Shown in pieces: positions 25,890-34,410 of a DNA stretch of 64,000 bases. The translations under genes were made by a program, and so were the position numbers. Source of the stretch: Bacteroidales bacterium (GTDB lineage: Bacteria > Bacteroidota > Bacteroidia > Bacteroidales > UBA932); the NCBI GenBank assembly GCA_017398125.1, contig JAFQHE010000043.1:1-64000 (forward strand), written 5' to 3'. A model generated the notes under the pieces. The model made no database searches. It was not told where the DNA came from and saw only the letters and a program-made list of their open reading frames with translations. The first letter of the stretch is position 1. Each line of letters begins with the position of its first letter.

Positions 25890-27716
25890 TCAGTCAATCA
25901 TTCTTACGGCTCCCTTATCTGCAGAAGATACTGCTAGAGCATACGCCTTAAGTGATTTGCTTACAACTCTCTCTCTATTGGCAGGTTGGTAAGCTTTTGC
26001 CCCTTTTGCCTCCATTGCGGCCTTTCTCTTCTCAATCTCCTCATTACTTACCATAAAATCTATCTTCCTCTCAGGGATGTCAATTACAATGGTATCTCCA
26101 TTCTCAACAAGCGCAATATTTCCTCGGTTTGCCGCTTCAGGAGAGACGTGGCCTATTGATAATCCTGATGTTCCGCCAGAGAAACGTCCGTCAGTCAACA
26201 ATGCACACTCCTTGTCGAGCTTCATACTCTTCAAGTATGAGGTAGGGTAGAGCATCTCCTGCATTCCCGGACCGCCTTTTGGCCCTTCATACCTGATCAC
26301 AACTACATCGCCTGCTTTAACCTTTCCACCCAAAATGCCGTCAACAGCCTCTTCCTGTGATTCAAATACTACTGCTTTTCCTGTAAACTTCAAAATCTTC
26401 TCGTTTACACCTGCTGTTTTTACAATACAGCCGTCGGGAGCAATGTTGCCATATAGTACTGCAAGACCTCCATCTTTTGAGTAGGCATGCTCAATATCCC
26501 TTATACAGCCGTTTGTGCGGTCTCTGTCAAGTTCTTTGTAGTAGTTGCTGCTGCTTCCCAATACAATATTGTAGTGGTTGCATGGTCCCGACAGATATTT
26601 CTCCTCACTCTCCCTGCATGACTTGGCGCCATTGATGTCATTTGCCTCAATGGCCTCTTTCATGGTAGGATAATCCACTCTGAAAGTTCCTGTATTCAAG
26701 AATCCACCCTTAGCCAACTCTGCCAGTATTCCCATAATTCCTCCGGCACGGTTTACATCCTGAATGTGGTATTTTGAGTTGGGTGACACTTTGCACAATA
26801 CAGGTATCCTGCGTGACAATGCATCAATGTCTTTCATTGTGAAATTAACTTCTGCCTCATGTGCAACAGCAAGAAGGTGAAGCACTGTGTTTGTTGAGCC
26901 ACCCATGGCAATGTCAAGCGACATTGCATTGAGGAAGGCCTCTTTTGTGGCTATTGAGCGGGGGAGAACATTTTCATTGCCGTTATAATAGTAATCAAAA
27001 GTGTTCTTTACTATAAGCTCGGCAGCCTTCATGAAGAGTGCGCTTCTGTTTTTGTGGGTAGAAAGTATAGTTCCATTTCCAACCAAGGCTATACCGAGAG
27101 CTTCAGTAAGGCAGTTCATGGAGTTTGCTGTAAACATACCAGAGCAGCATCCGCATGTAGGACAACCCTTCTTCTCAATCTGCTCAAGTGTCTCTTCAGA
27201 AATGGTAGTGTCAGCACCTTTTACCATAATGTCAACAAGGTCATACGACTCTCCATTGACCTCACCTGCCTCCATAGGGCCTCCGGAGACAAATACAGCA
27301 GGTATATTAAGCCTCATTGCAGCCATAAGCATACCTGGAGTGATTTTATCACAATTTGAGATACATATCATTGCATCTGCACAATGGGCATTGCACATGT
27401 ACTCTACGCTGTCTGCAATAATATCCCTTGATGGTAGGGAGTACAACATACCGTTGTGTCCCATTGCAATACCGTCATCAATGGCAATTGTATTGAACTC
27501 AGCTGCAAAGCACCCAAGTTCCTCGATACGCTCCTTGATCTGTTGTCCAATATTGTGAAGATGTGTGTGTCCCGGTACAAACTGGGTGAATGAATTTACT
27601 ATTGCTATGACCGGTTTGCCCATCTGTTCCTCTTTCATTCCATTTGCTCTCCATAGGGCGCGGGCTCCCGCCATTTTCCTTCCAGTTGTAGAAATGCTGC
27701 TTCTAAGTGGTTTCAT
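25890..27716 (-). CDS. ilvD: Dihydroxy-acid dehydratase
   Basis: This 608-residue iron-sulfur dehydratase makes the 2-oxo acid precursors of valine and isoleucine. Cluster-binding cysteines are in [15 protein letters not shown] and [17 protein letters not shown]. Other family motifs are [31 protein letters not shown] and [22 protein letters not shown]. Length is normal. It is the first structural gene of the ilv operon, and its start lies 15 bases after the U-tract of the attenuator terminator, so its transcription depends on read-through there. The cluster in such enzymes is oxygen-sensitive, in keeping with an anaerobe. Confidence 0.95.
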   Translation of the reverse strand: MKPLRSSISTTGRKMAGARALWRANGMKEEQMGKPVIAIVNSFTQFVPGHTHLHNIGQQIKERIEELGCFAAEFNTIAIDDGIAMGHNGMLYSLPSRDIIADSVEYMCNAHCADAMICISNCDKITPGMLMAAMRLNIPAVFVSGGPMEAGEVNGESYDLVDIMVKGADTTISEETLEQIEKKGCPTCGCCSGMFTANSMNCLTEALGIALVGNGTILSTHKNRSALFMKAAELIVKNTFDYYYNGNENVLPRSIATKEAFLNAMSLDIAMGGSTNTVLHLLAVAHEAEVNFTMKDIDALSRRIPVLCKVSPNSKYHIQDVNRAGGIMGILAELAKGGFLNTGTFRVDYPTMKEAIEANDINGAKSCRESEEKYLSGPCNHYNIVLGSSSNYYKELDRDRTNGCIRDIEHAYSKDGGLAVLYGNIAPDGCIVKTAGVNEKILKFTGKAVVFESQEEAVDGILGGKVKAGDVVVIRYEGPKGGPGMQEMLYPTSYLKSMKLDKECALLTDGRFSGGTSGLSIGHVSPEAANRGNIALVENGDTIVIDIPERKIDFMVSNEEIEKRKAAMEAKGAKAYQPANRERVVSKSLKAYALAVSSADKGAVRMID

Positions 27717-27730
27717 ATCAGTCGGTCTCC

Positions 27731-27769
27731 AAATAAAAAACTTGCTTATGGAAATCCATTAAGCAAGTT
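27731..27769 (-). terminator. ilv attenuator terminator
   Basis: On the minus strand AACTTGCTTA pairs with TAAGCAAGTT (ends of 27739-27769), with a few extra pairs possible in the loop, and is followed by TTTTTTATTT (27731-27740). It is a textbook intrinsic terminator placed between the leader peptide and ilvD. Its 5' arm and loop overlap the antiterminator strand at 27753-27761. Confidence 0.85.
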
Positions 27770-27874
27770 AGTATATTACATAATGGATTCTGAATCACTA
27801 TTTGATAATAATGACTGACAGCACCACCACCACGATGACCCCCATTACCTGCCTGCCCAATCCATTAAGCAGGC
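27753..27874 (-). promoter_or_regulatory. ilv attenuator: competing leader RNA helices
   Basis: Segment 2 (27781-27789; AATCCATTA in the RNA) is fully complementary to segment 3 (27753-27761; TAATGGATT), which overlaps the terminator. It is equally complementary to segment 1 (within 27860-27868; TTAATGGATT), inside a GCCTGC/GCAGGC hairpin at 27851-27874. Segment 1 lies in the leader-peptide codons just before the Val/Ile run. Expected behaviour: a ribosome stalled at Val or Ile codons masks segment 1, freeing segment 2 to pair with segment 3 and so prevent the terminator. With charged tRNA plentiful, segment 2 is occupied and the terminator forms. Confidence 0.75.
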
Positions 27875-27938
27875 GCGATACTGAATTGATCGCTGTGATT
27901 GTTCTGTTTGCATTACTGATCATAGTTCCAGAATTCAT
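27798..27938 (-). CDS. ilvL: ilv operon leader peptide (Val/Ile/Leu-rich)
   Basis: A 46-residue ORF starts at ATG 27938 and ends with TAG at 27798. The C-terminal part reads GVIVVVVLSVIIIK: of the 12 codons 34-45, five are Val, one is Leu and four are Ile after the first Val, with four GTG codons in a row (36-39). Two further Leu codons (23-24) lie in segment 1 of the attenuator. This is the composition of classical ilv leader peptides, where scarcity of charged Val, Ile or Leu tRNA stalls the ribosome. The ORF is followed by the antiterminator, the terminator and ilvD. A promoter lies immediately upstream. The peptide itself probably has no other function. Confidence 0.85.
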   Translation of the reverse strand: MNSGTMISNANRTITAINSVSRLLNGLGRQVMGVIVVVVLSVIIIK

Positions 27939-27954
27939 TTTCAGTTAAGTGGCA

Positions 27955-27989
27955 CAAATGTATAAATATTTTCAATACGTTGTAACAAA
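27955..27989 (-). promoter_or_regulatory. Promoter of the ilv operon
   Basis: On the minus strand TTTG (27986-27989) is followed after 23 bases by TACATTTG (27955-27962), matching the Bacteroidota -33 TTTG and -7 TAnnTTTG elements, with a slightly long spacer. It would start transcription about ten bases before the leader-peptide ATG. The remaining 230 bases up to 28217 are very AT-rich and hold no visible gene. Confidence 0.6.
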
Positions 27990-28328
27990 TTATTACTTTT
28001 TTTTATAAAAATAATTGCCCGTACAATTTGCGTTAAAAGTGATATTTGTATTTTTAATAAGATATTTTCTATTCGTGTTTTATTAATTTTTCTTATTTGG
28101 CTCTTAATTGTAATTAAAACTCTCTATTTATTTAAAAAATATAACTTGATGGATGCGTAAATATTTTAATCGGATATTTGTTCTTATATCATTAGTTATT
28201 GAAATAGAAGAGTTTTAATGTATCTCCCAAATGAGAATATCTCCTTCAATATTTCAATTTGCTTTTCTTTACAAAATTTTTATATTTGTATCTCTCTTGA
28301 AAACTACTATAAATACTTTTTGTCAGTT

Positions 28329-28841
28329 ATGAGTTATTCTATTTCAGTGGCAGATTCTGTTGGCCATTCTTCTCTAATAGCCTCTATCGCATCAAATGTA
28401 TGGAGAGAGTATTATGGAAGTTTGCTGTCGGGAAAACAGATAGATTATATGCTTGAGAAGTTTCAGTCAGAAGAGGCTATAAGGAACCAGATTGATAATG
28501 ATGGCTACAAATATCTGATCATTTATGAGCATGAGAGCAACGGACTATCAACTCCTGTAGGGTATATGGGTATAAAATATGGTGACTGCAAAATATTTCT
28601 CAGCAAGTTTTATATACTGAAGACCGCCCGGGGAAAGGGAGCAGGCAGAGCCGCTTTTGATTTTCTTTTGAGTGAGGGACACAGAACCGGCGCAGAATCA
28701 ATCTGGTTGACAGTAAACAAAGGCAATGCCGATTCAATTTCTCTATATAAACATCTGGGCTTTGATATTGTAAAGGAACAGGTAGCAGATATAGGGGAGG
28801 GGTATGTCATGGATGACTTTGTAATGGAGAAAATATTCTGA
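28329..28841 (+). CDS. GNAT family N-acetyltransferase
   Basis: The start is set at ATG 28329 (MSYSISVADSV), because the in-frame extension upstream is low-complexity AT-rich sequence. The product of about 170 residues has the GNAT acetyl-CoA loop in YILKTARGKGAGRAAFDFLL (the R-G-K-G-A/G pattern) and the later NKGNADSISLYKHLGFDIV segment, where Asn and Tyr are conserved. The substrate cannot be told; it could be a small molecule or a protein N-terminus. It is transcribed alone, away from the ilv promoter, and is followed by a hairpin shared with the convergent gene. Confidence 0.85.
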   Translation: MSYSISVADSVGHSSLIASIASNVWREYYGSLLSGKQIDYMLEKFQSEEAIRNQIDNDGYKYLIIYEHESNGLSTPVGYMGIKYGDCKIFLSKFYILKTARGKGAGRAAFDFLLSEGHRTGAESIWLTVNKGNADSISLYKHLGFDIVKEQVADIGEGYVMDDFVMEKIF

Positions 28842-28881
28842 TGTTGTATGAGATGTTTTGAAGAATGTGATTAATATAAAT

Positions 28882-28906
28882 GAAGCTGACCTTTTGGGCC
28901 AGCTTC
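28882..28906. terminator. Stem-loop between convergent genes
   Basis: GAAGCTG (28882-28888) and CAGCTTC (28900-28906) pair perfectly, with part of the loop (ACC/GGG) also able to pair. It lies 40 bases after the acetyltransferase stop and 36 bases before the stop of the convergent DUF362 gene. It probably acts in both directions. Confidence 0.5.
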
Positions 28907-28941
28907 TTCGTTATAAAGGTCTCTTCAGGAATGTCATTTCA

Positions 28942-30084
28942 CTATTTTACCTCTATGAGTTCGTATTGGCGAGTTCCAATGCCAATCTCTTCTGCATAGC
29001 GCAGACCGGCCTGCCAGTCTGTGTCTGGGTGAAGAACTTTGAATTTGTCATCTGTTCCATGGCATGAACACTCTTTGTTGTGGTCGTCTTCACCGCCGTG
29101 ATTATAACATCCGGTATTGATTGCAGGAGCATGGTTCACCATATCGGCACATGCCTGGTCAAGGGCTACAGGGTCAAATGATGCCATCATTCCTAAGTCA
29201 GGAACAATTGCAACATCGTTGTGTCCCCAGCAGTCACACTCTGGCGAAACGTTCATTATCAGGCTTATATGAAAATGAGGTTTGTCTTTAAGGATTGCTT
29301 TTGAGTATTCGGCTATTTTATAATTGAGGACCTCAGAAGTATCCCAGTCTGCAAGTACTGCCCCTTCATATTGGCAAAGTGCAACACATTGGCCGCAACC
29401 TACGCATTTGTTGTAGTCAATGACTGCTTTCCTCTCCTCATTTACTGTAATTGCTCCATGGTTGCAGTTCTTCTCACAGATGCGGCAGCCTATACATTTT
29501 TCAACATTAACCTTTGGTTGTGATGATGAGTGCAGCTCAAGTTTGCCCGCAATGCTGGCACTTCCCATTCCAATATTCTTTAGGGCTCCGCCAAAACCTG
29601 CCTGCTCGTGACCTTTGAAGTGGCTTATGCTTATGAATATGTCGGAGTCTGCAATAGCTTGTCCGATTTTTGGTGCAGGGCAGTATTTTGCCCCTTCAAG
29701 AGGAATTGCCTGGTAGTTGGTACCTTTGACGCCATCTGCAATTATTACATTGCAATTTACCTGCAACGGATTGAATCCATTTACGGTTGCGCTTTTAAGG
29801 TGGTCAACGGCATTGTCCCTCTTGCCCTTGTACAAAGTGTTGGCATCAGTCAGGTATGTTTTGGCTCCCAATGAATTGAGTATATCAACAACGGTTGCTA
29901 CGTAATTTGGACGTATGTAAGCCATATTACCCGGCTCACCGAAATGAAGCTTCACTGCTGTGAACTTCTCCTTGAAATCGATTTGCTCAATACCGGCCTG
30001 TTTGACAAGGTTGCGTAGTTTCTTCAAGAGGCTCACTCCTGGTTTGGTCCTGAGGTTGGTATAGTATACTTTAGATTTTTCCAT
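28942..30084 (-). CDS. DUF362 protein with 2x[4Fe-4S] ferredoxin domain
   Basis: The 380-residue protein has an N-terminal DUF362 domain (KLHFGEPGNMAYIRP, DANTLYKGKRDNAVDHL, SHFKGHEQAGFGGALKNIGMG). Inserted after it is a bacterial ferredoxin module with two CxxCxxCxxxC clusters (CIGCRICEKNCNHGA and CVGCGQCVALCQYEG). DUF362 then resumes (GHNDVAIVPDLGMMASFDPVALDQACADM). Such proteins are abundant in anaerobes and are presumed electron carriers or iron-sulfur chaperones, without settled function. A His- and Cys-rich stretch near the end (CYNHGGEDDHNKECSCH) could bind metal. It lies 64 bases after the D-cysteine desulfhydrase-like gene on the same strand, so co-transcription is possible. Confidence 0.88.
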   Translation of the reverse strand: MEKSKVYYTNLRTKPGVSLLKKLRNLVKQAGIEQIDFKEKFTAVKLHFGEPGNMAYIRPNYVATVVDILNSLGAKTYLTDANTLYKGKRDNAVDHLKSATVNGFNPLQVNCNVIIADGVKGTNYQAIPLEGAKYCPAPKIGQAIADSDIFISISHFKGHEQAGFGGALKNIGMGSASIAGKLELHSSSQPKVNVEKCIGCRICEKNCNHGAITVNEERKAVIDYNKCVGCGQCVALCQYEGAVLADWDTSEVLNYKIAEYSKAILKDKPHFHISLIMNVSPECDCWGHNDVAIVPDLGMMASFDPVALDQACADMVNHAPAINTGCYNHGGEDDHNKECSCHGTDDKFKVLHPDTDWQAGLRYAEEIGIGTRQYELIEVK

Positions 30085-30148
30085 ATAAAAATTTTATCCA
30101 ATAATAATTGTTGTGGTGGGACTGTTTTTATTCCCGACAATAGGCAGG

Positions 30149-31132
30149 TTATAGAGGGAAATCCTGGCTAATTGTAAACAGACCGTATAGGCCTCCTGTA
30201 TGGATAAACAATATATTGCCTGCGTTGTTTATATTGCCATTTGGCTGCAACTCGTTGTAGAGGCCATACATTGCTTTTCCTGTATATACCTGGTCAAGTA
30301 TCACACACTCCTGACGGGCAAACTTCTTGATGAATTCCAGCTCCTCAGGACGGCTCAGTGCATATCCAATTCCGACATATTTGTCATTGATCTCAATGTG
30401 TGACTTGTCAAGGCTTTTGTCTTTATGCTCAGGAATGTACTGAAGTGCTTCAGTTCCAATATTGTGGGCAATTTCTGTAAAATATTCAGTGTTGTCACAT
30501 ACTGCCATTCCAATTATCCTTTTACCGAGATTCATCACCTCGTTGGCAACATACAGACCGGCATAAGTTCCACCAGATCCTGTTGCAACTACGATTGTAT
30601 CAAACTTGATTCCCATCTCTTTTTCCTGCTCAAGAATCTCGTTCATACAGTTGTAGTAACCGAGTGTGCCTATTGCGTTTGAAGCGCCTTCTGGTATAAT
30701 GTATGCCTTGTGGCCCTGTTTTTCATACTCTTTGGCCATCTCTTCCATTATTTGACCTCTGCTGTTGCTGTATTCTTCTCTTGTGCAGAATTTTACATCA
30801 GCTCCTAATAGCTTGTCAATGAAATAGTTGCCAACTACCGGAGGAGTATCTGATATTCTGAGAAGGACTGCTGATTTCAATCCGTAAAGGGTTGCTGTGG
30901 CAACTGTAGCCCTACAGTGGTTTGACTGGATTCCACCGCATGTAATAAGTGTATCATATCCCTTTGATATTGCATCTTGAACAAGATATTCCAGTTTTCT
31001 GATTTTGTTTCCGGAAACCTCTGATCCAGTCTGGTCATCTCTCTTGATCCAGACATTTGCATTCATCTCTTTAGAGAAATTTTCAAGTTTATAAATCTTT
31101 GTTGGAAGATTTGCAATGTTGTACTTATTCAT
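30149..31132 (-). CDS. D-cysteine desulfhydrase / ACC deaminase family PLP enzyme
   Basis: This 327-residue PLP enzyme belongs to the tryptophan synthase beta superfamily. Motifs are WIKRDDQTGSEVSGNKIRKLEYL (with the PLP lysine in SGNKIRK), ITCGGIQSNHCRA and VVATGSGGTYAGL. The GGIQSNHCRA sequence and the absence of extra domains point to D-cysteine desulfhydrase, which gives pyruvate, H2S and ammonia. ACC deaminases share the fold and cannot be excluded. Within 4 kb lies an L-cysteine desulfidase-type gene, which supports a role in cysteine breakdown. The DUF362 ferredoxin follows closely. Confidence 0.8.
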   Translation of the reverse strand: MNKYNIANLPTKIYKLENFSKEMNANVWIKRDDQTGSEVSGNKIRKLEYLVQDAISKGYDTLITCGGIQSNHCRATVATATLYGLKSAVLLRISDTPPVVGNYFIDKLLGADVKFCTREEYSNSRGQIMEEMAKEYEKQGHKAYIIPEGASNAIGTLGYYNCMNEILEQEKEMGIKFDTIVVATGSGGTYAGLYVANEVMNLGKRIIGMAVCDNTEYFTEIAHNIGTEALQYIPEHKDKSLDKSHIEINDKYVGIGYALSRPEELEFIKKFARQECVILDQVYTGKAMYGLYNELQPNGNINNAGNILFIHTGGLYGLFTISQDFPL

Positions 31133-31246
31133 GGTATCTGTATTTATTTTGGTTCCTAACTTCTCTGTTTATCAATTGTTGAAAAAATATAATGTGTGAC
31201 TCTCAAATTATTTGCCCACATCTTTACAAAAATAACCCTTTTTTAG

Positions 31247-31254
31247 TACTTTTG
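31247..31254 (+). promoter_or_regulatory. -7 promoter element of the amidase/golvesin-domain gene
   Basis: TACTTTTG matches TAnnTTTG exactly and ends 22 bases before the ATG at 31277. A TTTG at 31211-31214 is farther upstream than the usual -33 position. Confidence 0.4.
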
Positions 31255-31276
31255 CTAAAATTTTAATAAAAATCAG

Positions 31277-34200
31277 ATGATACGTTGTAAATTGCTTGCC
31301 GTTGTTGCAGGTTTATTCCTTTTTTCAAGCCTCTCCTATGCCCAGAGTGCTTTTGATCCTGCGGCCTATCAGCCTGTAGGAAGTGAGATTTCAGCTTATT
31401 TGAAGCCATTGGCTGCCATTAATGTCAAGGTTGCTGTAGAAGATGCAAAATCAGATGGGAACAATCTTGATATTTATCTTACAAGCATGGTGAGCGATTT
31501 CCCGTTGAGAGATAAAAATGTTGCAGATATATATGCAATTGCATCAAAACATTTCCCTGGAAAGAATATCCGTATATATGCTAATGGCTCTCTTCTTGAA
31601 GAGTTGAGCAGCAGGTACTATCGGGAGCAGGATCAGAAATCCTCAAAGAAAAAGGTCTCTAAAAAATCTGCGGCCACCGCCTCAAATGCTATAGTGGAGG
31701 AGATTACTAGGCCTTTTGATATAACCAAAGGTCTGGAGAACAGACATATTGCATTATGGCACAGTCATGGACTCTATTTTGATCAGAATACACAGCGCTG
31801 GGAGTGGCAAAGATGCAGACTTTTTCAGACTGTCGAGGATAAGTATACACAAGGTTATGTAATTCCTTTCATTGTTCCTATGTTGGAAAATGCGGGAGCC
31901 AATCTCTTCTTGCCACGTGAAAGGGATTTGCAGAAAAATGAGGTTATAGTTGACAATGACAAAGTGTTTGGCGGTTATATGGAGAAGTCAGGATCAGAAG
32001 TTTGGAGTAGCGGTGATTCTTATGGCTTTGCCAATCCTAAAGAGACATATCTTCATGGTGAGAATCCTTTCACTATGGGTACTTATAGGGTTGCTAAAAT
32101 GTTGTCGCAACAGGATCTTAAAGGCAGATCCGTAAAGAGTGAGAGTGTTGCAGAGTGGATTCCTTTGGTTCCTGAAACAGGTGAATACTCTGTATATGTA
32201 TCATATAAGACTCTTCCTAACAGTACAGATGCTGCATATTACACTGTAAAGTTCAAGGATGGTGTGCGTGAATTCAAAGTAAACCAGCAGATGGGAGGCG
32301 GAACATGGATCTATCTTGGAACTTTCCTATTTGACAGAGGCTCTTCTGATCAAGGAGTATATCTGACAAATCTCAATAAAGGTATCAAGTCATCCAAGGA
32401 TGTTAAGGTTGTAACTGCAGATGCTGTGAAGTTTGGCGGTGGTATGGGTAACATTGCACGTACTGTAAATCCAGAAACGGAGCTTCCTTATGAGGTGGAA
32501 CCATTTGTAAGTGGTCATCCGAGATTTACTGAGGGCTCAAGGGTATGGTTGCAGTGGGCCGGATATGCAGACACTGTATATTCACAGACCAACAATATGA
32601 ATGACTATACAGATGATTATGCTTCAAGGGGACGCTGGGTTAATGTTCTCTCTGGAGGTTCTGTTAAAAATCCTCATTACCAAGGCTTGAAGGTTCCAGT
32701 TGACCTTTCGTTTGCATTCCATACCGATGCAGGTACATTCCTTGATGATTCTATTGTAGGTACATTGATGATTTATACCAAACTATCCAATGGCTCAGAC
32801 AAATATCCTACAGGGGAGAGCAGAATGTTGGCCAGGGAGTATGCCGATATTGTCCAGACTCAGATTGTTGATGATATCAGGGCAAATTTCTATGAAGGAT
32901 GGTCAAGAAGAGGTTTGTGGGACAGATCCTATGCTGAGGCACGAATGCCTAATGTGCCGGCTATACTTTTGGAGTTCCTTTCACATCAGAACTTTGCCGA
33001 CATGAAATTTGGCCATGATCCTGATTTCAGATTCCTTGTAAGCAGGGCAATTTATAAGGGTATGCTTAAATTCCTCAGTATGAAGGATGGAATACCTTAT
33101 GTAGTCCAGCCTCTTCCTGTAAAAGATTTTGCTGCAGTATTGCAGAAGAACAATGACAGGAATATGGTAAGATTGAGTTGGACTCCTGTTGAGGATAAAC
33201 TTGAGCCTACAGCTGTAGCAAAACGCTATGTGGTATATACCAGAGTAAATGGTTCTTCTTTTGACAATGGTATTGTGGTTGATGAGCCTACAGCACTGAT
33301 ACCTGTTGAGTCAAACAGGATATACTCATTCAAAGTTGCAGCATTGAATGAGGGTGGATTGAGTTTCCCTTCTGAAATATTGTCGGTAGGTATTGCCGAA
33401 GGGGCTACAGCTAAGGAGGGTACCGTAATGGTTGTAAATGGTTTCAATAGGGTAAGCGGTCCTGCATCATTCCAGTCAAAGGATTCTACATTGGCCGGTT
33501 TCTATAATGAAAAGGATCACGGTGTTCCATATTTGTACGATTTGACATATACAGGTGACCAGTATGAGTTCAGAAGGGAGAAAGAGTGGATTACAAATGA
33601 TGATCCCGGTTTTGCCGCTTCCTATTCAGATTATGAAGACAAGATTGTAGCTGGAAATACATTTGATTATCCATATGTTCATGGTAAGGCATTCATGAAA
33701 CTTGGCTACTCATTTGTTTCGGCATCAGCAGGTGCTGTAATGGCAGGAAATGTTAAACTTGAGGAGTATCCTATTGTTGATTTTATAATGGGCAAGCAGG
33801 CTCAGACAAGAATTGACATGGAGGGCCAGCCTGTAAGATATGAGACTTTCCCTGTTGCACTGCAGAATGCAATATCTGATTATGCCGCTTCGGGTGGTAA
33901 TATTCTTGTATCAGGCTCATATATAGGATCAGATTTGTGGGATGGGTACAACGTTACAGATGAGGGCAAGAGGTTTGCTCAGGATGTTTTGAAATTCAAA
34001 TGGTCTAACCATTTTGCATCAAGGAACAATGTTGTCAGAAGTGTTGCAAATCCATTCGGCTTCAGTGGAAAATTCACATTCAACAATAAGTTGAATGACA
34101 AAATGTATATTGTGGAGACTCCCGACGGATTGTTGCCAGCATCCAAAGATGCTTATACAATCTTCCGCTATCCTGGCAACAATATCTCTGCCGCTGTCGC

Positions 34201-34312
34201 TTATAAAGGTGACTACAAAGTGGTTTCGTTCGGATTTCCGATTGAATCCCTTGAGTGTTGCTGCCAGATCGAAGGTTTGATTGAAGAGGTTGTAAATTTC
34301 TTTGAGAAATAG
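31277..34312 (+). CDS. Secreted amidase_3-like protein with golvesin/Xly-type and fibronectin III domains
   Basis: The 1011-residue protein has a signal peptide (MIRCKLLAVVAGLFLFSSLSYAQS). The first domain has IALWHSHGLYF, later VDLSFAFHTDAGTF, and VPAILLEFLSHQNFADM; these His and Glu residues fit the zinc site of N-acetylmuramoyl-L-alanine amidase type 3. Between them sits a beta-rich module (EYSVYVSYKTLPNSTDAAYYTV) of the golvesin/xanthan-lyase carbohydrate-binding type. A fibronectin III-like domain follows at about 625-710 (MVRLSWTPVEDK). The C-terminal 280 residues are conserved in Bacteroidota relatives but unnamed. The protein should act on peptidoglycan or an extracellular glycan. Some databases label such proteins xanthan lyase; I see no support for lyase activity. 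Confidence 0.75.
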   Translation: MIRCKLLAVVAGLFLFSSLSYAQSAFDPAAYQPVGSEISAYLKPLAAINVKVAVEDAKSDGNNLDIYLTSMVSDFPLRDKNVADIYAIASKHFPGKNIRIYANGSLLEELSSRYYREQDQKSSKKKVSKKSAATASNAIVEEITRPFDITKGLENRHIALWHSHGLYFDQNTQRWEWQRCRLFQTVEDKYTQGYVIPFIVPMLENAGANLFLPRERDLQKNEVIVDNDKVFGGYMEKSGSEVWSSGDSYGFANPKETYLHGENPFTMGTYRVAKMLSQQDLKGRSVKSESVAEWIPLVPETGEYSVYVSYKTLPNSTDAAYYTVKFKDGVREFKVNQQMGGGTWIYLGTFLFDRGSSDQGVYLTNLNKGIKSSKDVKVVTADAVKFGGGMGNIARTVNPETELPYEVEPFVSGHPRFTEGSRVWLQWAGYADTVYSQTNNMNDYTDDYASRGRWVNVLSGGSVKNPHYQGLKVPVDLSFAFHTDAGTFLDDSIVGTLMIYTKLSNGSDKYPTGESRMLAREYADIVQTQIVDDIRANFYEGWSRRGLWDRSYAEARMPNVPAILLEFLSHQNFADMKFGHDPDFRFLVSRAIYKGMLKFLSMKDGIPYVVQPLPVKDFAAVLQKNNDRNMVRLSWTPVEDKLEPTAVAKRYVVYTRVNGSSFDNGIVVDEPTALIPVESNRIYSFKVAALNEGGLSFPSEILSVGIAEGATAKEGTVMVVNGFNRVSGPASFQSKDSTLAGFYNEKDHGVPYLYDLTYTGDQYEFRREKEWITNDDPGFAASYSDYEDKIVAGNTFDYPYVHGKAFMKLGYSFVSASAGAVMAGNVKLEEYPIVDFIMGKQAQTRIDMEGQPVRYETFPVALQNAISDYAASGGNILVSGSYIGSDLWDGYNVTDEGKRFAQDVLKFKWSNHFASRNNVVRSVANPFGFSGKFTFNNKLNDKMYIVETPDGLLPASKDAYTIFRYPGNNISAAVAYKGDYKVVSFGFPIESLECCCQIEGLIEEVVNFFEK

Positions 34313-34410
34313 AGTATTTCAGCTCCTGATTCTGTCGGGAGCTGATTTGTTTTAATATAAAAGGTAAATTTATTGTAAAACGTGCCCCATTTAATAACGG
34401 AGCTTGACTT

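Noticed and set aside
30149..31132. Firm naming as ACC deaminase
   Set aside because: The fold is shared, but GGIQSNHCRA and the nearby cysteine-degrading enzyme favour D-cysteine desulfhydrase. The sequence alone does not settle it, so only the family is given.
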